The notes under the pieces were generated by a model. That model was not told where the DNA came from. It made no database searches and saw nothing but the letters and a program-made list of their open reading frames with translations. Below, in pieces: positions 37,769 to 51,620 of a DNA stretch of 64,000 bases (position 1 is its first letter; each line of letters starts with the position of its first letter). Origin of the DNA: Daldinia sp. FL1419 (lineage: Eukaryota; Ascomycota; Sordariomycetes; Xylariales; Hypoxylaceae); assembly GCA_025201765.1 (NCBI GenBank), contig MU623472.1, forward strand, positions 32,907 through 96,906, read 5' to 3'. The translations under genes and the position numbers were made by a program.

Positions 37769-38023
37769 CGTCAAAAAAGCTGGCGCACGCACTACTGAAA
37801 TATACAAATATATTATATTTTCCAAAGACATTTAATGATAAAATAAAACTCTAAAAAATCATCTAAAAACATAATTAAATATTATATTGAATAAATATTC
37901 ATATAGTATTTTTTTATAATTTCATTTCTAATTCTGATGCAGCTTTTATAAATAAGGTTTTTGATATTAAGTATTAGAGATTATTGTGTTGGTTGGCAGG
38001 GGAGTGCGCCACCTTTTTTGACG
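37769..38023. mobile_element. Small terminal-inverted-repeat DNA element (MITE-like), about 255 bp
   Basis: The left end CGTCAAAAAAGCTGGCGCAC (37769-37788) is repeated inverted at the right end (38004-38023) with 19 of 20 positions matching. The interior is strongly AT-rich and encodes nothing. The size and lack of coding sequence fit a nonautonomous DNA transposon (MITE) or an internally deleted copy. No clear target duplication is seen. Confidence 0.75.
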
Positions 38024-39511
38024 CTGTTCTGCCTATTTAAAAGGACATGGATCTAAGCCTGGACTATCGATGTGGATATTATTTGGAACATCTTTGGAGA
38101 GAGGACATTAAGTATACATCTCCTGGCTCCTGACTAGGATACCACGCGACTAATGAAGAGTCTTGTGTGCATTTTCATGTCAGGGACTAGGTTAGGTACT
38201 TCACTAAAGCTTACTCGAGAAAAGGTTCCGGCTTGTAGAAGGGGGTTTCTAGTACCAAAACCAATAAGATGACGGACATAATAGTAAAGGAGAATTTGTG
38301 GCTGGCATGAATAAAGGTACGAACATGGCTAGCAAGGGTAGCAGGCCGTCTATGCTGGGATTCAATCAGCAATATCAGTCAGAAACATGCAGACATGCAT
38401 AGTTGCAAGCTGTAGAGACTGCACAGAACCAGGATGTTTACGTCCCGACCTGTAGGGAGTCGACGCTGACGTGCGTCTATGCCCGTTTGGTCAACGGGCA
38501 GAAATTATACCACACAGTACAGTAGATATCTACCTGGTTTGTAGGTAGTACGCGAATGCGGACTCGTCTCCAACTCATCTTTGAGCAGCTAAAGTCAACC
38601 CCAAGATATGTGGGTAATAGTCGAAACGTATCCAGGCGGACCAGGTTCCATAGTTCCTTAGCAACTATTTACCCCAGCTTGGCAGACGACGGTTTTTCTC
38701 GCCAAGCGGACGGTTGGTATGTCAAGCGACAAGAGCTAGAAACAATAGAGTTAACTAAGAGAAGCGATTGAAAGTTAGAAAAGGGTCGAAGCTGCTGATG
38801 ATGATGCTATGTAAGCTAATGAAATCAATCAAAGGTTGCGTAAAAAAAGGTTGCCTCTGCAGTCATCTGCTGATGGCACGGCTCACTTGAGTAGGTAGAG
38901 TAGGGGCAATACTACTGTGATAGGTAATAATGCTGGCTATCAAGAAAACCATCTTATTACCGGGCACTCCGATCATGAATGGGGCTGTCTGAAAAAGTAG
39001 GGGTTCCTGTTAGATACTGCAGGTATAAGATTTCTATTGGAAGAAAATTCCTGCTGAAAATATTCGTAGAGAGTTGCTCAGCTCCAATCAGATGAGCGAA
39101 TTGAAGTTGCGAATATTGTGCAAAGATAGGTACCTAGGTAGGTAGGTAGGCAGGCAGTAGGTAGGTATACATCTCAGATGAGCAACTCCTGAACTAACGC
39201 ATCGCCTTTTCTGCAACAACACAATACGACGATACGATATGATCGTGCGGCGTTCTAGACGCAAGCACACTACTCGAATATCTCAATTAGTGTGCATGTT
39301 GCGATCGATGGGCCGATGTAATTGAGCTTGATGCTCGCTGTCGGAAATGATGATAATATGGTGAGATGGGATAAGTGCTGACGCCAACCCACTGCAAAGA
39401 AAAGCCGGCTTCTAAGTAATAGTTAACTCTGCAAGTTGGGCGAAACAGGGGATAATAGGTGTTTATTACCTAATATCTACCAACTGGGAACCAAGTAACC
39501 AGGCAGGCAGG
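38024..39511. other. Normal-composition island between two DNA-element ends
   Basis: About 1.5 kb with base composition like the gene-bearing part, flanked on both sides by ends of the same inverted-repeat family. Open frames at 38556-38771 (+) and 39088-39270 (-) have no recognisable domain. A run of TAGGTAGG-type repeats lies at about 39126-39165. No gene is called. Confidence 0.6.
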
Positions 39512-39719
39512 CGTCAAGAAAGCTGGCGCACTCCCCTGCTAAGCATCAACATAACGTTTAATACTTCCTATTAAATACTATATCTATAATCATAATATAC
39601 ATCTCAAAGTAAAAAAAAAAAAAAAAAAATATTGGACTAATATTTATTAAATATTCTATATTATATTAATTTTCATTAATTTCTTAGAAATTCATATCAC
39701 TATTTAAATATTAACTAGT
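39512..39719. mobile_element. Left end of a second copy of the inverted-repeat DNA element, cut by a Copia insertion
   Basis: The sequence starting at 39512 matches the left terminal repeat of the element at 37769 (CGTCAAGAAAGCTGGCGCAC, one difference). Beyond the terminal repeat it shares ACTCCCCTGC and the following AT-rich pattern with the inverted right end of that element. An A19 tract lies at about 39611. It stops where the Copia LTR begins at 39720. The missing right end was not found past 45,648. Confidence 0.65.
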
Positions 39720-39895
39720 TGTTGGCAGAAAGGAACTCTATAACACCTGCTTGGCTTATTATATAATTAAAGTACGTACTAAGACTAAACCTAGGTCCCC
39801 ACTTAGAATAAATTAACCTACAAATTTCTTAATTCTTAGATAATTTTATTTATTTATTAAATATAATAATGTATTATAATTTAATAATTCTTTTA
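39720..39895 (+). repeat. 5' LTR of Copia element Z
   Basis: Begins TGTTGGCAG and matches 45472-45647 position for position, with transition differences. The 3' boundary is uncertain by a few bases. Confidence 0.85.
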
Positions 39896-41529
39896 TAATA
39901 ATATTTTATTTAAAAATAAAAATTTTAATAATTATAATGGTTATTATATAATATTTTTAATATCATTTAATATAAAATTGGATTTTAATAAAATTAAAAT
40001 AATTGATGTAGGTTAAAGAAAACTTGAAAGCATAAGAATTATAGGGATATTAAATAAGTTGCAAATGTGTATAATATAATTAGAAAAATAATAAAATATA
40101 ATTATTATTAATTTACAAAATAACCTAAAAAAATAAAAAGAATTATTAAATAAATTTATAATTAAACAAATTAAGTTGTATTTAAAATTCAAATAATATA
40201 AAAAAATAGTAGAAAAAGTTAAAATAAGTTTTAACATTAATGTAATTTAATAAAATAATAATAATAAATTTATTAAGATTTTTACATACAAATTTTAAAA
40301 TATATTTTATATAATAAAAAATAATTTAAATAAAATGGTTAATTATTAGGTTAAAATTGAAAAAAAATTTAAAAAAATAAAGAAGTTATAAATATTAATT
40401 TGTAATATATTTAACATTTTTCTAAAAAACAATCTACTTATATTGCTTCCAATTTTACCATCAATAGAACAAATTAACGGGAAATTCTTCTATAAAAGCA
40501 ATAAATACTGATTATTATATAAATTAAAATAATTGGATTTAATTAACTAATTACTATTAACACCTTACCCAATAAACAAAAAAGTTAACAAAGCAACAAT
40601 CAAACCCATAACATTTACAAAACAAAAAATTTTTTCTTAAATTCTCAACAAAATACCACATAAAGAAAAAATAAAAAAACAATTTAAAAAAGTGAAGAAA
40701 TCAAAATCAAAAAAGGAAAAACAAACCCAAAAGATCACCTTTAACAACCTTATCATAATAAATAATAATCCCGATCTATTAGATTTATTAGATAAATTAA
40801 ATGGAAATGGATATAAATTATTAAATAACAATTTAAAATTAAAAGATAATAAGGCCTTAACTTCTAATAACCTAATTCTATTATCTCTAAAAAAAAGAAA
40901 GATAAAAAAGTAAAGAAAGATTTATAATCAAAATAATAATCCTTTAAACTAATTAATATAAAAATTATATTAAAATAGAAAAAATTTAATTTTTTATTAG
41001 ATAAAAATAATTACCTAAAGGGCTAATTAAATTGGCTAATATATAAAGAAATATTTATATTATTATTTAAGAAAATTAATTATATTAAAAAAATAAAATT
41101 AATTATAATAAATAAATTATAAATAATATAAATAATTATAAAAATATATAAATATAATTTATTTAATTTAATTATTAATATATAAAAAGGTATAAAAGTT
41201 TTAAAATTATTAAATTATACCTATACCTTTATAAGTAAGGTTTAATAATAAAAGTTTTAATTGGTATTTATTATAATAAGTTATGATAGAAAGGACCTTA
41301 TCTAATATAACTTAAAATGGTAATAAATTGCATATAGCGTATAGGAGGCCAACATGCCTCTTGCCCTAAAATAAAAAATAATAATATTTTTGAATAATTA
41401 TGAAGAGAAAGTTAAGGAATAGATCAAAATAATTTATAAAATTATATATTTTTAAAAGAATTATATAATTATAAAAATAATTAATAATTTTATTAATAAA
41501 TTTAAAATTAAAATTAATTTAAAGAATTA

Positions 41530-44500
41530 TAATTTCAATTTAATTTATAATATAAAGAAAAATTTGAAGAAATGGGGTAAGAAATTCCTTAAAAAATCAA
41601 AAATTTTTAATAATAAACCTATATGGAATAATAAGAAAAATCCTTTTTGTTATAAATGTAATAAATATGGTTATTTTAAAAAAGATTATAAAAAAAATAT
41701 TAATAATTAAAATATTATTTAAAATATTAATCGAACCTAAGCAAATCAGGCTTTATAATTACTTATTAAACTAAATCAATACACAAACTCAAACAATAAT
41801 ATTTACATAGCCAAAATTAATAAAAACATATTAAAATCAATAATTACAATATATAATAAAAAATATTTGGAGATTAATTCAACATATAATATATAAAATT
41901 TCATAATAATTCTAACAAAAAATATAATAATTGGAAAAGATTATAAAATATATTATTATTCTTTATTTAAAATATATAAATTATTATTTAATACAAGAAT
42001 TAATATATATATTATAAATAATCCAAATAATTTTTTTTAATATAATAATTAATATTAATAATAAAAAATATATTATAAATATTAAAATAAAATTTATATT
42101 AATTATATAAATAAAAATAATTATTTATAAATTTTATAAGAAAGATAATAATATTATTAAAGTAATATTAAAATATATACTTCTTATTAAAGATTTTCCC
42201 TTTAAGATCTTTTTTAGGAAATTTTTATATAAAACAGGTAATTAAATAAATAATTAATATATATAGAATATTAATAGGACAATTTTAATAATCTTAAATA
42301 TATAAAAATAAAGATTTTATTTCTAATAATATAATAAATTAAAATCAATAATAACACCATTATTAAAATAATAAAAACATATATTGGGAATAAATATAAA
42401 AAATAATGATCAAAAATTAGAAAAGGTAATTAAATCTTTTAAATCATTAAAATTATTAAAATTAATTAATAAAACAAAAAATAAATTAATTTTCTAATAT
42501 TATTAATTATATTACCTTAATATAAATAAAATAAAATAAATTATTAATAAATTTATAAATATTAATTTAAATTAAAAAATAATTAAAAACCTATTATATA
42601 TTATTTATAATTAAGTAAAAATAATAAAAATACCTTTAAAAAAATTCCGAGAATAAGTGAATTACATAGATGAAATAATTTAATATAATATAAATTTTTT
42701 ATAACCTACCTTTATTAAAAAAAATAAATATTTTATATTAATAATTAATAATAATAATTTATAATATTAATTTATGGTATATAAAATAAAAGACAAAATA
42801 ATAACAATTATTATCAAATATTTCACATATTTATACAAGATATTCCAAACCTTTTTTAATCAAATCAATAACTCCTAATATTAAATAAAAACCCTATAAA
42901 TCAATAATAAATAAAAATTTGATATAAATTAATTAAAAGTTTTTTATAAAGAAAAAGATATAAAATTAATTTTATCCATATTATATAATTAATATTAGAA
43001 TAATATAGTAAAAAAGGATATATATTTTTTATCAAATAAGGTATAAATTATATATATTAAAATAAAAATATTTATTTATTTTTAAAATTTTATTTTAAAA
43101 ATAATTGTATATATTATTAATAAAATTAAAATATTTGTTTATAAAGGTATTATATTATTTAAATAATATAAAAATTATTTAAAATTTAAAAAAAATTATA
43201 AATTAAATAACATATATTTAAAAATCCTTAAAAATTATTATTTTACCTTAATTAATCCAAATAATAAAATTATAACAATTAAAAAATTTAAAATATATAA
43301 TATAAAAATTATTTTCCTAAATTATTATAAAAAACACAATTATATTATATAATTCTTAAAAAAAAGTAGATTCTTAATAATATTATATATTATCTTCTAT
43401 AAATATTTTAGAAATAATAATAATATTCTAAACCTGAAAGATATTATTAAATTATTTCTTAAATATATACAAAAACATTTCCATTATAAAAAAACAATCA
43501 AAGCTCTTAAAGTCAACATATAAAATATTAATAACAACATTATAAATAAAGATATCATTAACAAAAAAACAAATTAAATTAAAAAAAAAAAACTAACCCA
43601 AAAAAATCATCCTAAATTTATATATTTATTAAATTCCAAATAAAATTAATAACATTTTTATAATTATTATAAATTAAAAAGGTATATTTAATAACTCTTT
43701 ATTATTATATTTAGATATTATTTAAAAAAATATTATAAATACTTTCATCTATATCAAAATATTTTTTAAAAAATTTAAATAAATTAAAAAAAATAATTTT
43801 ATATAAAAATATTTTATTAATATAATTATATAAAATAAAATATTTTAAATTAATAAAAATAACCTAATAATTAAAAAAACCATAATTAATAATAATTAAG
43901 ATTTATAATTTAAAACAATCTTCAAAAAAATTTGAAAGAACTTTGAACATAAAATATTCAATTTTAAAAAATTGCAAAATATTACCTAAAAATATTTAAT
44001 AAATAATAAATAAATATTAAAAAAAAAATTTTTATTAATAAACTTATTAAATAAATATAAGATATATATTTATATACAAAGATTTATATAATAAAAAAAT
44101 ATTAATTATAATAAAATAATTATTATAACCATTTATATGATATTATAATGAATATTAATGGTGTTTATAGTTTTCAATAATTAACACATTATTTAAATTA
44201 ATTTTATAATTATATATTTAAATAGTAATTTAATAAAGGATATTTTTATAAAGTTTTTCCCATTTTTAAAAAAATATTTTAAAATGTTTTTAAATAAAAT
44301 AAATAAATATAAATATGTATTTAATAAAATTATTAAATTTATAAATCTTTTATATAGTTTAAAATAAATTAATATAATATAATAAAGATATATATATGTG
44401 TTATTAACTAAAAAAAATATATACCATTAATATCAAATAATATGGTATATATAAACAACTTCTTACTTTACAGATTAAATATTAAATACCTTTTAATACT

Positions 44501-45420
44501 AATAATAAATATTAAAGAAAATATACTTATTATGGATTTAGAAATTATAGATTAATTCCTTAAAATTAAAATTATGTGTTCTTTTTTTATAAAAAATGTT
44601 TATTTTAATTAAGAATAATATATTATAAAAATATTAAAAAATATTAAATTAAAAGAAAAGAAAATGGTATTAATATCATTTAATTTTAAAAAAAAAAGTT
44701 ATTTAGGTATGTAGTTTGGAAGATGTTATTAATATAAATAAAATTTTTAAATATATTTCCTTTATTAAAAAAATAAATTTTCCAATATATATTATAAAAT
44801 TTAATATTAATTTTATAATATTTATATAAATTTATTTTATATGTAATCCTATAAAAACCCATTTAATTAACATTAAATAAATAATAAGATATTTAAGAAA
44901 TATAATGAAATAAAATACATATTATTATAAATTAAATAATAATTATTTATATTATATATATAATTTATTAAGGTTATATAATATTATAAATATAAATTAT
45001 ATTTTTAATTTTATTATAAAAAAATTAATTATAAGATATATATTCTTTATAATTAGGTTATTAATACTTTAGCACACTAAACTTCAACCTATTATAGTAA
45101 AAAATTCTAGTGAAATTGAATATATTGCCTTAGGTAATGTAGTAACTAATATTGTATAAATATAGAACTTTTTTAAAAAATTAAGATTTATATTATTAAG
45201 ATTTATTATAATATTATATAATAATATAATAGTAATAATTTAAATTAAAAAATTAATAATAAATTATTAAAAGAAATATATTTAAAAAAAATACCATTAT
45301 ATTAAATAAAAAATAAATAATAATAATATTATATTAAAATATATATTAAAAAAAGAAAATCTTACAAATAATTTTATAAAATTATTTAAGAAAAATAAAT
45401 ATTATAAATTTATAAAATTA
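41530..45420 (+). pseudogene. Copia Z gag-pol remnant
   Basis: The recognisable pieces are the gag CCHC zinc knuckle at 41,648-41,692 and the RNase H end with the downstream KYHYIK motif at about 45,070-45,420. In the knuckle the family His and last Cys are both Tyr, each explained by one transition. Integrase and reverse transcriptase should lie between, but are too AT-shifted to delimit by eye. No open frame survives. Confidence 0.75.
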
Positions 45421-45471
45421 TTAAAATTAAAAAATTAGTAATAATTTTAATATAATATTTCTATAAAGGTA

Positions 45472-45647
45472 TATTAATAAGAAAGAATTCTATAGCACCT
45501 ATTTAACTTATTATGTAATTAGAGTACGTACCAGGGTTAAACCCAGGTTCCCATTTAAAATGGATTAATCCATAAATTTCCTAATTCTTAAATAGCTTTA
45601 TTTACTTACCAAATATAACAATATATCGCAATCTAATAATTCCTTTA
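45472..45647 (+). repeat. 3' LTR of Copia element Z
   Basis: Begins TATTAATAAG, a transition-mutated form of the 5' LTR start TGTTGGCAG. It is less AT-shifted than the 5' copy in its second half. Confidence 0.85.
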
Positions 45648-45663
45648 ATATTATACATGTATG

Positions 45664-47230
45664 TGATGGTTGTATGCTACCAGGCATTGTAAACCCCTAT
45701 AACAAACAAAGGAGGTATTATATAATTAGTATATTATATATATAAAGATTTTAAACCTATTAAGCTCAAAGTAGATAACTTTCCTCCTTAAAACTTATAA
45801 ATATATAAATCTTATTATATTATTTTATTTATTATTTGCTTTTATTATTATTTCTTTTATATATATATTTAATTTAATATTAATTAATATTATTTGAATA
45901 TAATAATATAGATTAATAAGGAAAAGTTATTATTATAATAATTTAGAAGATTTTATTATAATAATACAAACAATAACAATATCCTATCTTTTATTAAACC
46001 TTTTTCCTATGATGGATTATCATTATTCTACACTATTATAAAAATCTTTCCCCAAATTCCTATTATTTTATTATAATTAAAGATTTATTATTTTTTTATT
46101 TTATAATATTATAAAAAAAGTAATTAAAAAGTTTGATTTAAAGCTAATCTTTTAATAATAAAATCTTTTTTAATTAGGAAAATATAAATAAATTAAAGAA
46201 ATTATTTAAATATATTTTTAAATAATTTATATTAATATAATAATTTAATTATAATTTAATAAAATTTAAAATAATAAATTTTAAAAATATTATAATATAA
46301 TAAAAAATAATTTAAATATTATATATTTTAATTAATTAAAAAGAAATTAATTGGAATTAAATTTACATTTAAATAATTAATAAAATATTGGATGAATTTA
46401 AAGAATATTTTAAAAATTTTTTAGATATAAATTTTGTAAAATTATTAAAATAAATTTAATTAATATTAAAGATAATATTAATAAGAAAAGGCATATATAT
46501 AAAAAAGAATAATATTAATTTCTTTATAACCCTTAAATCTTTTTTAATTAAAAATAAATTATTTTTATGGAATTATAAAAAATTTAAAGAAGTTAAATTA
46601 AGATGGCCAATAGTAATAATATGGAAAATCTTAATTTATAAAATTAATAAAAGAATAATTTATCCTGATTTTATTTACTTTATAAATTTAAAAATATTAA
46701 TATAGTAATAATTAAGAATTTTTAACTTAATAATATTTATAAATTAAATCTTATATTTAAATTATACCTTTAATTTTAATATTACTTTTTTTAATATATT
46801 TATTATTTAATTATAATATATATTAATTATTTTATATGAAGAATAATTTATTTTTCTCTTATAATATTAATTATATTAATAATTTTTTTTACTTTATTTT
46901 AATATATTATATATTAATTAAAATTAATAAAAAATATTAATTTAATAATATTTACCCTTTTAATAATAAATATTAAATTATTAATATTTATTTAATTAAT
47001 AAAAAATATTAATCTTTTAATATTTAATTAATTAATAAAGAATATTAAATATTTAATATTTATTATTTTAATAAGGAAATTAAAGTAATTAATAATTAAT
47101 ATATATTATACCTTTTCCTCTTTTTCTTATTTTATAAGAATTTTTTTTATTTTATTTAATATTAAAGAATAACTTTAATTATAATATTAATTTTATATAG
47201 AATTATTTTTAAGTTGAAATTATATTGAGA
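45664..47230 (+). mobile_element. 5' fragment of a second Copia family (element Y3): LTR plus gag
   Basis: 45664-45879 (about 216 bp) resembles the LTR of element Y1 (55031-55234): both start TGATGRTTGTATG and end in a similar TTTAATA/CTACTAATA, followed by ATATAGATTAATAA. Downstream, 46,330-46,700 aligns with the Y1 gag region at 55,690-56,030 (shared AARTGGCC, TGGAAA and ATYCTG stretches). It ends where the LINE begins. It is highly AT-shifted, with no open frame. It is a diverged relative rather than a close copy. Confidence 0.6.
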
Positions 47231-48340
47231 GGAGACTTTTCGATTTTTTGATTGTCTTTTTACAAAACTTTTATAAAAAGCCAAATAATTTAATTTATTA
47301 GAAATCTAACATTGAAATAAATATTGGAAAGGCATTATATTGCATGCGCAATGGTAATACCATTAAGAAGAAATAAAAAGGGTGATGTACGGATGGTGAA
47401 CGGTTAGGTCTGTAGCCTGAATGAGCCTGCCCCGGAGATCATCATTACAAAAAAAAAAAAAAATAAAATAAAAATAAAAATTAAATTTAATGAAGTAGAT
47501 ATGATTGTAGTATTAATTAATAGATTAATAGAAATGGTTAAACCTGAAATTGATAATTTGGTAAAGGAAATAAAGGTAGAGATTGAAAAAACAATGAATG
47601 TGTGGAAGATATACGTTAATATTGTAATATCTACAGAATAAAAACAATAACGAAATAATATCCCTAAATTAAATAAAATAAAAGAATTAATTAAAAAAAT
47701 AATAAATAAAGAATTAAAATTAATAAATAATATTAGGAAGTTATAAGAACGATTTTGGGTTGTAGTTGCTGGAAGTGTAATTAAATTTTGGACTTTTATT
47801 ATTATAATATTGATTTATTTTTAATATGAAATTATGGTTAAGATAATGGCAGAATTACAAAAAATATCAAAGAGAAATCTTGAAGAAATTGTACAAATTG
47901 TTAATAATATAATTAATAAGGATAAGATTATAATAATACGTTGGCTTTATAGTGATGATGTTACAATAATATTTTGACCTAAAGTTGAATAATATAAGAA
48001 GAATTAGGACTGGATTAAAAAGGCATTTAATCAAGAAGTAATTGAAATAAATAAAATTTTTATAGTAATAGTCAAAAATTTAAGAGTAGTTAATTTGAAA
48101 GATGCCTACATTAATTTATAGGGTTTAGTAAAAACCTTTTTAAAAGAGAACGAAATTGAGATCCTTAAAATTAACCTTATATTTAAGAAATATTTAAAAG
48201 CTAAATTTACTATTCTAATTATGAAGGTTAATGGATTAGATATAGCTCATTAACTTTATATTAATAAGTTATTATAGAAAATTGAATTTTATTTTTGTAA
48301 ATTATTTATAAAGGATATAAAAATAATATAATATTTTAAA

Positions 48341-48490
48341 TGCTATTGTTTTGGATATATTATAAAATATTATAAGGAATGGTTTAGGTATGGTAAATAT
48401 GTAGGTTTTATTTATAAAAGGGGTGATTTAATATGTAAAATATTGAAAAAATATTGGAACTATGGTAGGGCATATGAAATATAAAACCTA
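48341..48490 (+). pseudogene. LINE ORF1 gag zinc-knuckle remnant
   Basis: The reading frame gives CYCFGYIIKYYKEWFRYGKY, then a second knuckle ending KKYWNYGRAYEI. It matches the paired CCHC knuckles of fungal Tad1-type ORF1 proteins, with several Cys and His positions changed to Tyr by single transitions. It binds RNA in intact elements. Confidence 0.75.
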
Positions 48491-48999
48491 AAATACCTAA
48501 AGGTAATTAAATAAAAAAATATAATAAAAGAAATATATATATATAAACTAAAGTAATTTAAGGAAAGAAATAACACTAGTTATGTTCTTGACATATATGG
48601 TGCCACATACGATGATTTTATATTAATAGTTCCAAGGAAGATGAAAAATTGTATTTCTAATAAAGAAAGAACATAAAACTCCTAGAACGAAAATGTTTTA
48701 GACTTTTCTAAAATAATTATTATAATAAATAACGTTTTTAAGTTGGAAATAAGGATGAGAAGTAAATTTTGTATAAAAATTTATTTAAAAATAAGATTTA
48801 ACAGTAACATTCCCTTGATCCAAAGCTTCTTCCACCAGAAAGACCCTGTTGCGGCAACGGCTTCTGATTGGGATTACCCTAAAAAAAATAATAAACCCTT
48901 TAAAAATATTATATAAATTATATGTAAAACTATATAATTATTATAATATATTGGAATATAAGAAAAAACTATTAAATTATATTTCAAACCTTTAAAAAT

Positions 49000-51620
49000 A
49001 AAGGGATACTAAATATTATAATTATTTAAGAACCTTATTTTAACAATGGAAAACTAGATTGTCCTTAATTTGGTAATTATAAATTGGTGTGGTATGGTAT
49101 AGGTTAAGCCATAATTTATATATATAAAAAAATTAATCCAAAAGATTGGAAGAAAGAAATAGGTTATAATTGGGTTACGGTGTTGATTTAGGTAGGGTTT
49201 AATATTTTCATTATATAATTAGTATACGTAAAACTAGATTTTAATTATAGGTACTTGTTATTATTGGAATTGATGTTAAAGAATCTTTATGGTATGAATG
49301 TGGTAGTAAAAGATTTTAATATATATTATTCTTTGTGGGATAAAGAGGAAAAAATGTCCTGATACATTTCCGAAATCTTTGAGTTAACGATCTGTTGGAA
49401 CCTCAAACTTGCCACAAAAATAGGTACGATAATTAGGCAAGTGTAGGGTTATAAGGATTTAATATTGGATTTGGTGTGGGTAGATGAAAGATTTAAATGT
49501 TTAAGATTAAGGCCTTTTGATTAGGAAAGATCTAATTATATTGTTCAATGCCTTAACATTGTTGTACTATGTTTGGATCCGGTTTGGAACTAATTTAGAT
49601 TAGAAGGTTGGGCGTGGAAATATCTGGATAAAGGGCTTATAAAAGCGGAAGTATAAAATATAAATATGCCAGAAGGAATGAATAATCTTAAAAAATTTAA
49701 CGAGTATATAGATTATTTTATTAAAAAATTGAAAAGAATTGTTTTGGTTGCAGTTCTGCGCCACGCCCGGCTTGTGATGCAACCAATACTATAATAAAAT
49801 AATAAAATTGAAATATTTTGTAAAAAGGTAAAAGAAATGTGTAAATAATAGATAAATTAAAGAATGTAGAGGTACTAGGAAGCCCTTGGTAAGGCTTAAG
49901 TAGCACTAAAGAAAGCTATAAGTGAAGCTAAAAAAAATAGTTGGAGATTGGCCTTGGTAAAAGCTTTAGGAAACAATAAAATCCTATGAAAGATAGAAAG
50001 ATGGGCCAGATTGTGTAGTTGGCAACCTGTTGAAGAAGAAAGCCTTTTGGTGTTGCGTTGTTGATCTGATAAAGAATTGTGGGTTATAAGCAAAGAGGAA
50101 AAAAATATGGTATTGGGGGAAAGATTTTTCCTAAACCTTGTAACTAATTTGTTGGATATTTCTAATCCCGCCACGTGGCCGGAAAGACCCTGGGAAAATA
50201 AATTCAATATATTTAAAGGAGTAAAACCGGAAGAGATAGAAACAATTTTAAGAATAATTAAATTGTGGAAAATTGTTGGCAAAGATTTATTACTAATAGG
50301 ATTCTTTAAAACATATAAAAAATAATTATTTAAAATATTTGTTATGATTGTAATGTAAAGTTTTATGCTTGGGTACTACCTGAAGGCGTTCTATAAAGCT
50401 ATAGTAATAGTATTACTGAAACCCAGAAAATCTAAGGAAGAAAAGAGTTTCCTAGGTGCTTACAAACCAATATCCTTTTTAAAGATTATGGGTAAAGTAA
50501 TTGAAAAAGTGATGGCAAATTGTATTATAAAGGTGGTGGAATAATGTCAGTTACTCCCAAAAGGTCAAATGGGGAATAGACCAATCAGATCCATAGAAAT
50601 AGCTATTAAAATGGTAATAAAGGCTATATATGCTATATGGCGCGTTGGCGTTACAGCATTGCTCCTACAGTTGGACATTTTAGGTATTTTTAATAATGTT
50701 ATACTATAAAGGCTTGCGTACATATTATATCAGAAAGGATACCCAATATGGGTAACAAATTAAGTAAGTAGTTTCATGGAAAAACAAAAAGTACAATTAA
50801 TCCTCAATGGTAAAAAAGGCAAGGCCCGCTCCCTTACCGCGGGTGTCCTGCAAGGCTCCCCATTATCACCTATTTTATTTATTATTTATATAACTACCTT
50901 ATATAAAGAGCTGGACCAGGAAGGCATCTTGGTTGTCGGCTTTATGGACAATATAAATATGTTGACAGTAGGATATTCTATAGCCGAAAATTGTACTAAG
51001 TTAAAACGAGCGTATGGAACATGCCTGGATTGGGCATAGAGATATGGCATAACTTTTGTAGTATAGAAAAGTAAGTTCATGCATTTTATAAAGGCCTATT
51101 AAACATCAATTACAGAAATTAAATTAAATAATATAGTTATTAAGCCCAAAGAAAATGTTAAGTTCTTTGGAATATAATTAAATAAGAAATTCAGGTGGAA
51201 TAGATATTTAAGAACGATTAAAATAAAGATGGAAAGGTAGTGGTATACCTTTTTTAAACTAGTAGTATTAATATAGGATTATAATATGGCCCAAGTAAAA
51301 GAGATTTATACAAAAATAATATGGAATGTAATAGCATACAAAGTAGCAGTGTGATATACTTTAAGTCAAAATTATAAGGTAAAAGGCATTATTAAAAAAT
51401 TGGATATTATTTAATTAACCTGTTTATAAAAAGTTGATAGTGCGTACAAGGCAACAAAAATATTATAACTGAAGATAGAATTGGGTTGCCCCTTAATATA
51501 TTTTTATTTAAATATAATAATAATGATGGCTGAGTTTTATATGAGCAATAAAAGTTTTAACTTTAAGATTCAGGAAATAGAATAGAAAATTCAAAAATGG
51601 GTAAAATTTTAGAGGTTTAG
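49000..51620 (+). pseudogene. LINE ORF2 remnant: endonuclease and reverse transcriptase
   Basis: The endonuclease is seen at about 49,290-49,345 as VVVKDFNIYYSLWDKEE, where GDFN-x-HH-x-LWD is expected. The reverse transcriptase starts near 50,461 with PISFLKIMGKVIEKVMA and includes LLPKGQMGNRPIRSIEIAIK. Its longest surviving open piece (50,776-51,039) contains GVLQGSPLSPILFIIYITTL. The catalytic box at 50,941-50,952 reads FMDN instead of F-x-DD, so the second catalytic Asp is lost by a G-to-A change. Many TAG/TAA codons fall at expected Trp/Gln positions. The element cannot move. Confidence 0.88.

Larger units (their letters stand above)
39720..45648 (+). mobile_element. Ty1/Copia-type LTR retrotransposon (element Z), degenerate
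   Basis: A 5.9-kb element bounded by LTRs of about 176 bp at 39720-39895 and 45472-45647. The LTR copies align without gaps for at least 166 bp and differ almost only by transitions; the 5' end is TGTTGG in one copy and TATTAA in the other. Inside, on the + strand, are a gag zinc knuckle (CYKCNKYGYFKKDY, 41,648-41,692) and, just before the 3' LTR, the Copia RNase H motif (HTKLQPIIVKNSSEIEYIAL, about 45,070-45,140). This order fits Copia. There are many stop codons; the element is dead. The left flank is a DNA element end it appears to have inserted into. No target duplication could be confirmed. Confidence 0.88.

Noticed and set aside
39126..39165. TAGGTAGG repeats considered as telomere-like
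   Set aside because: The same tetranucleotide is scattered across all gene-bearing spacers here and is not the TTAGGG telomere repeat.
40013..40913. AT-rich open frames encoding Phe/Ile/Leu or Lys/Asn runs
   Set aside because: Composition-driven frames in mutated Copia Z sequence; no conserved residues.
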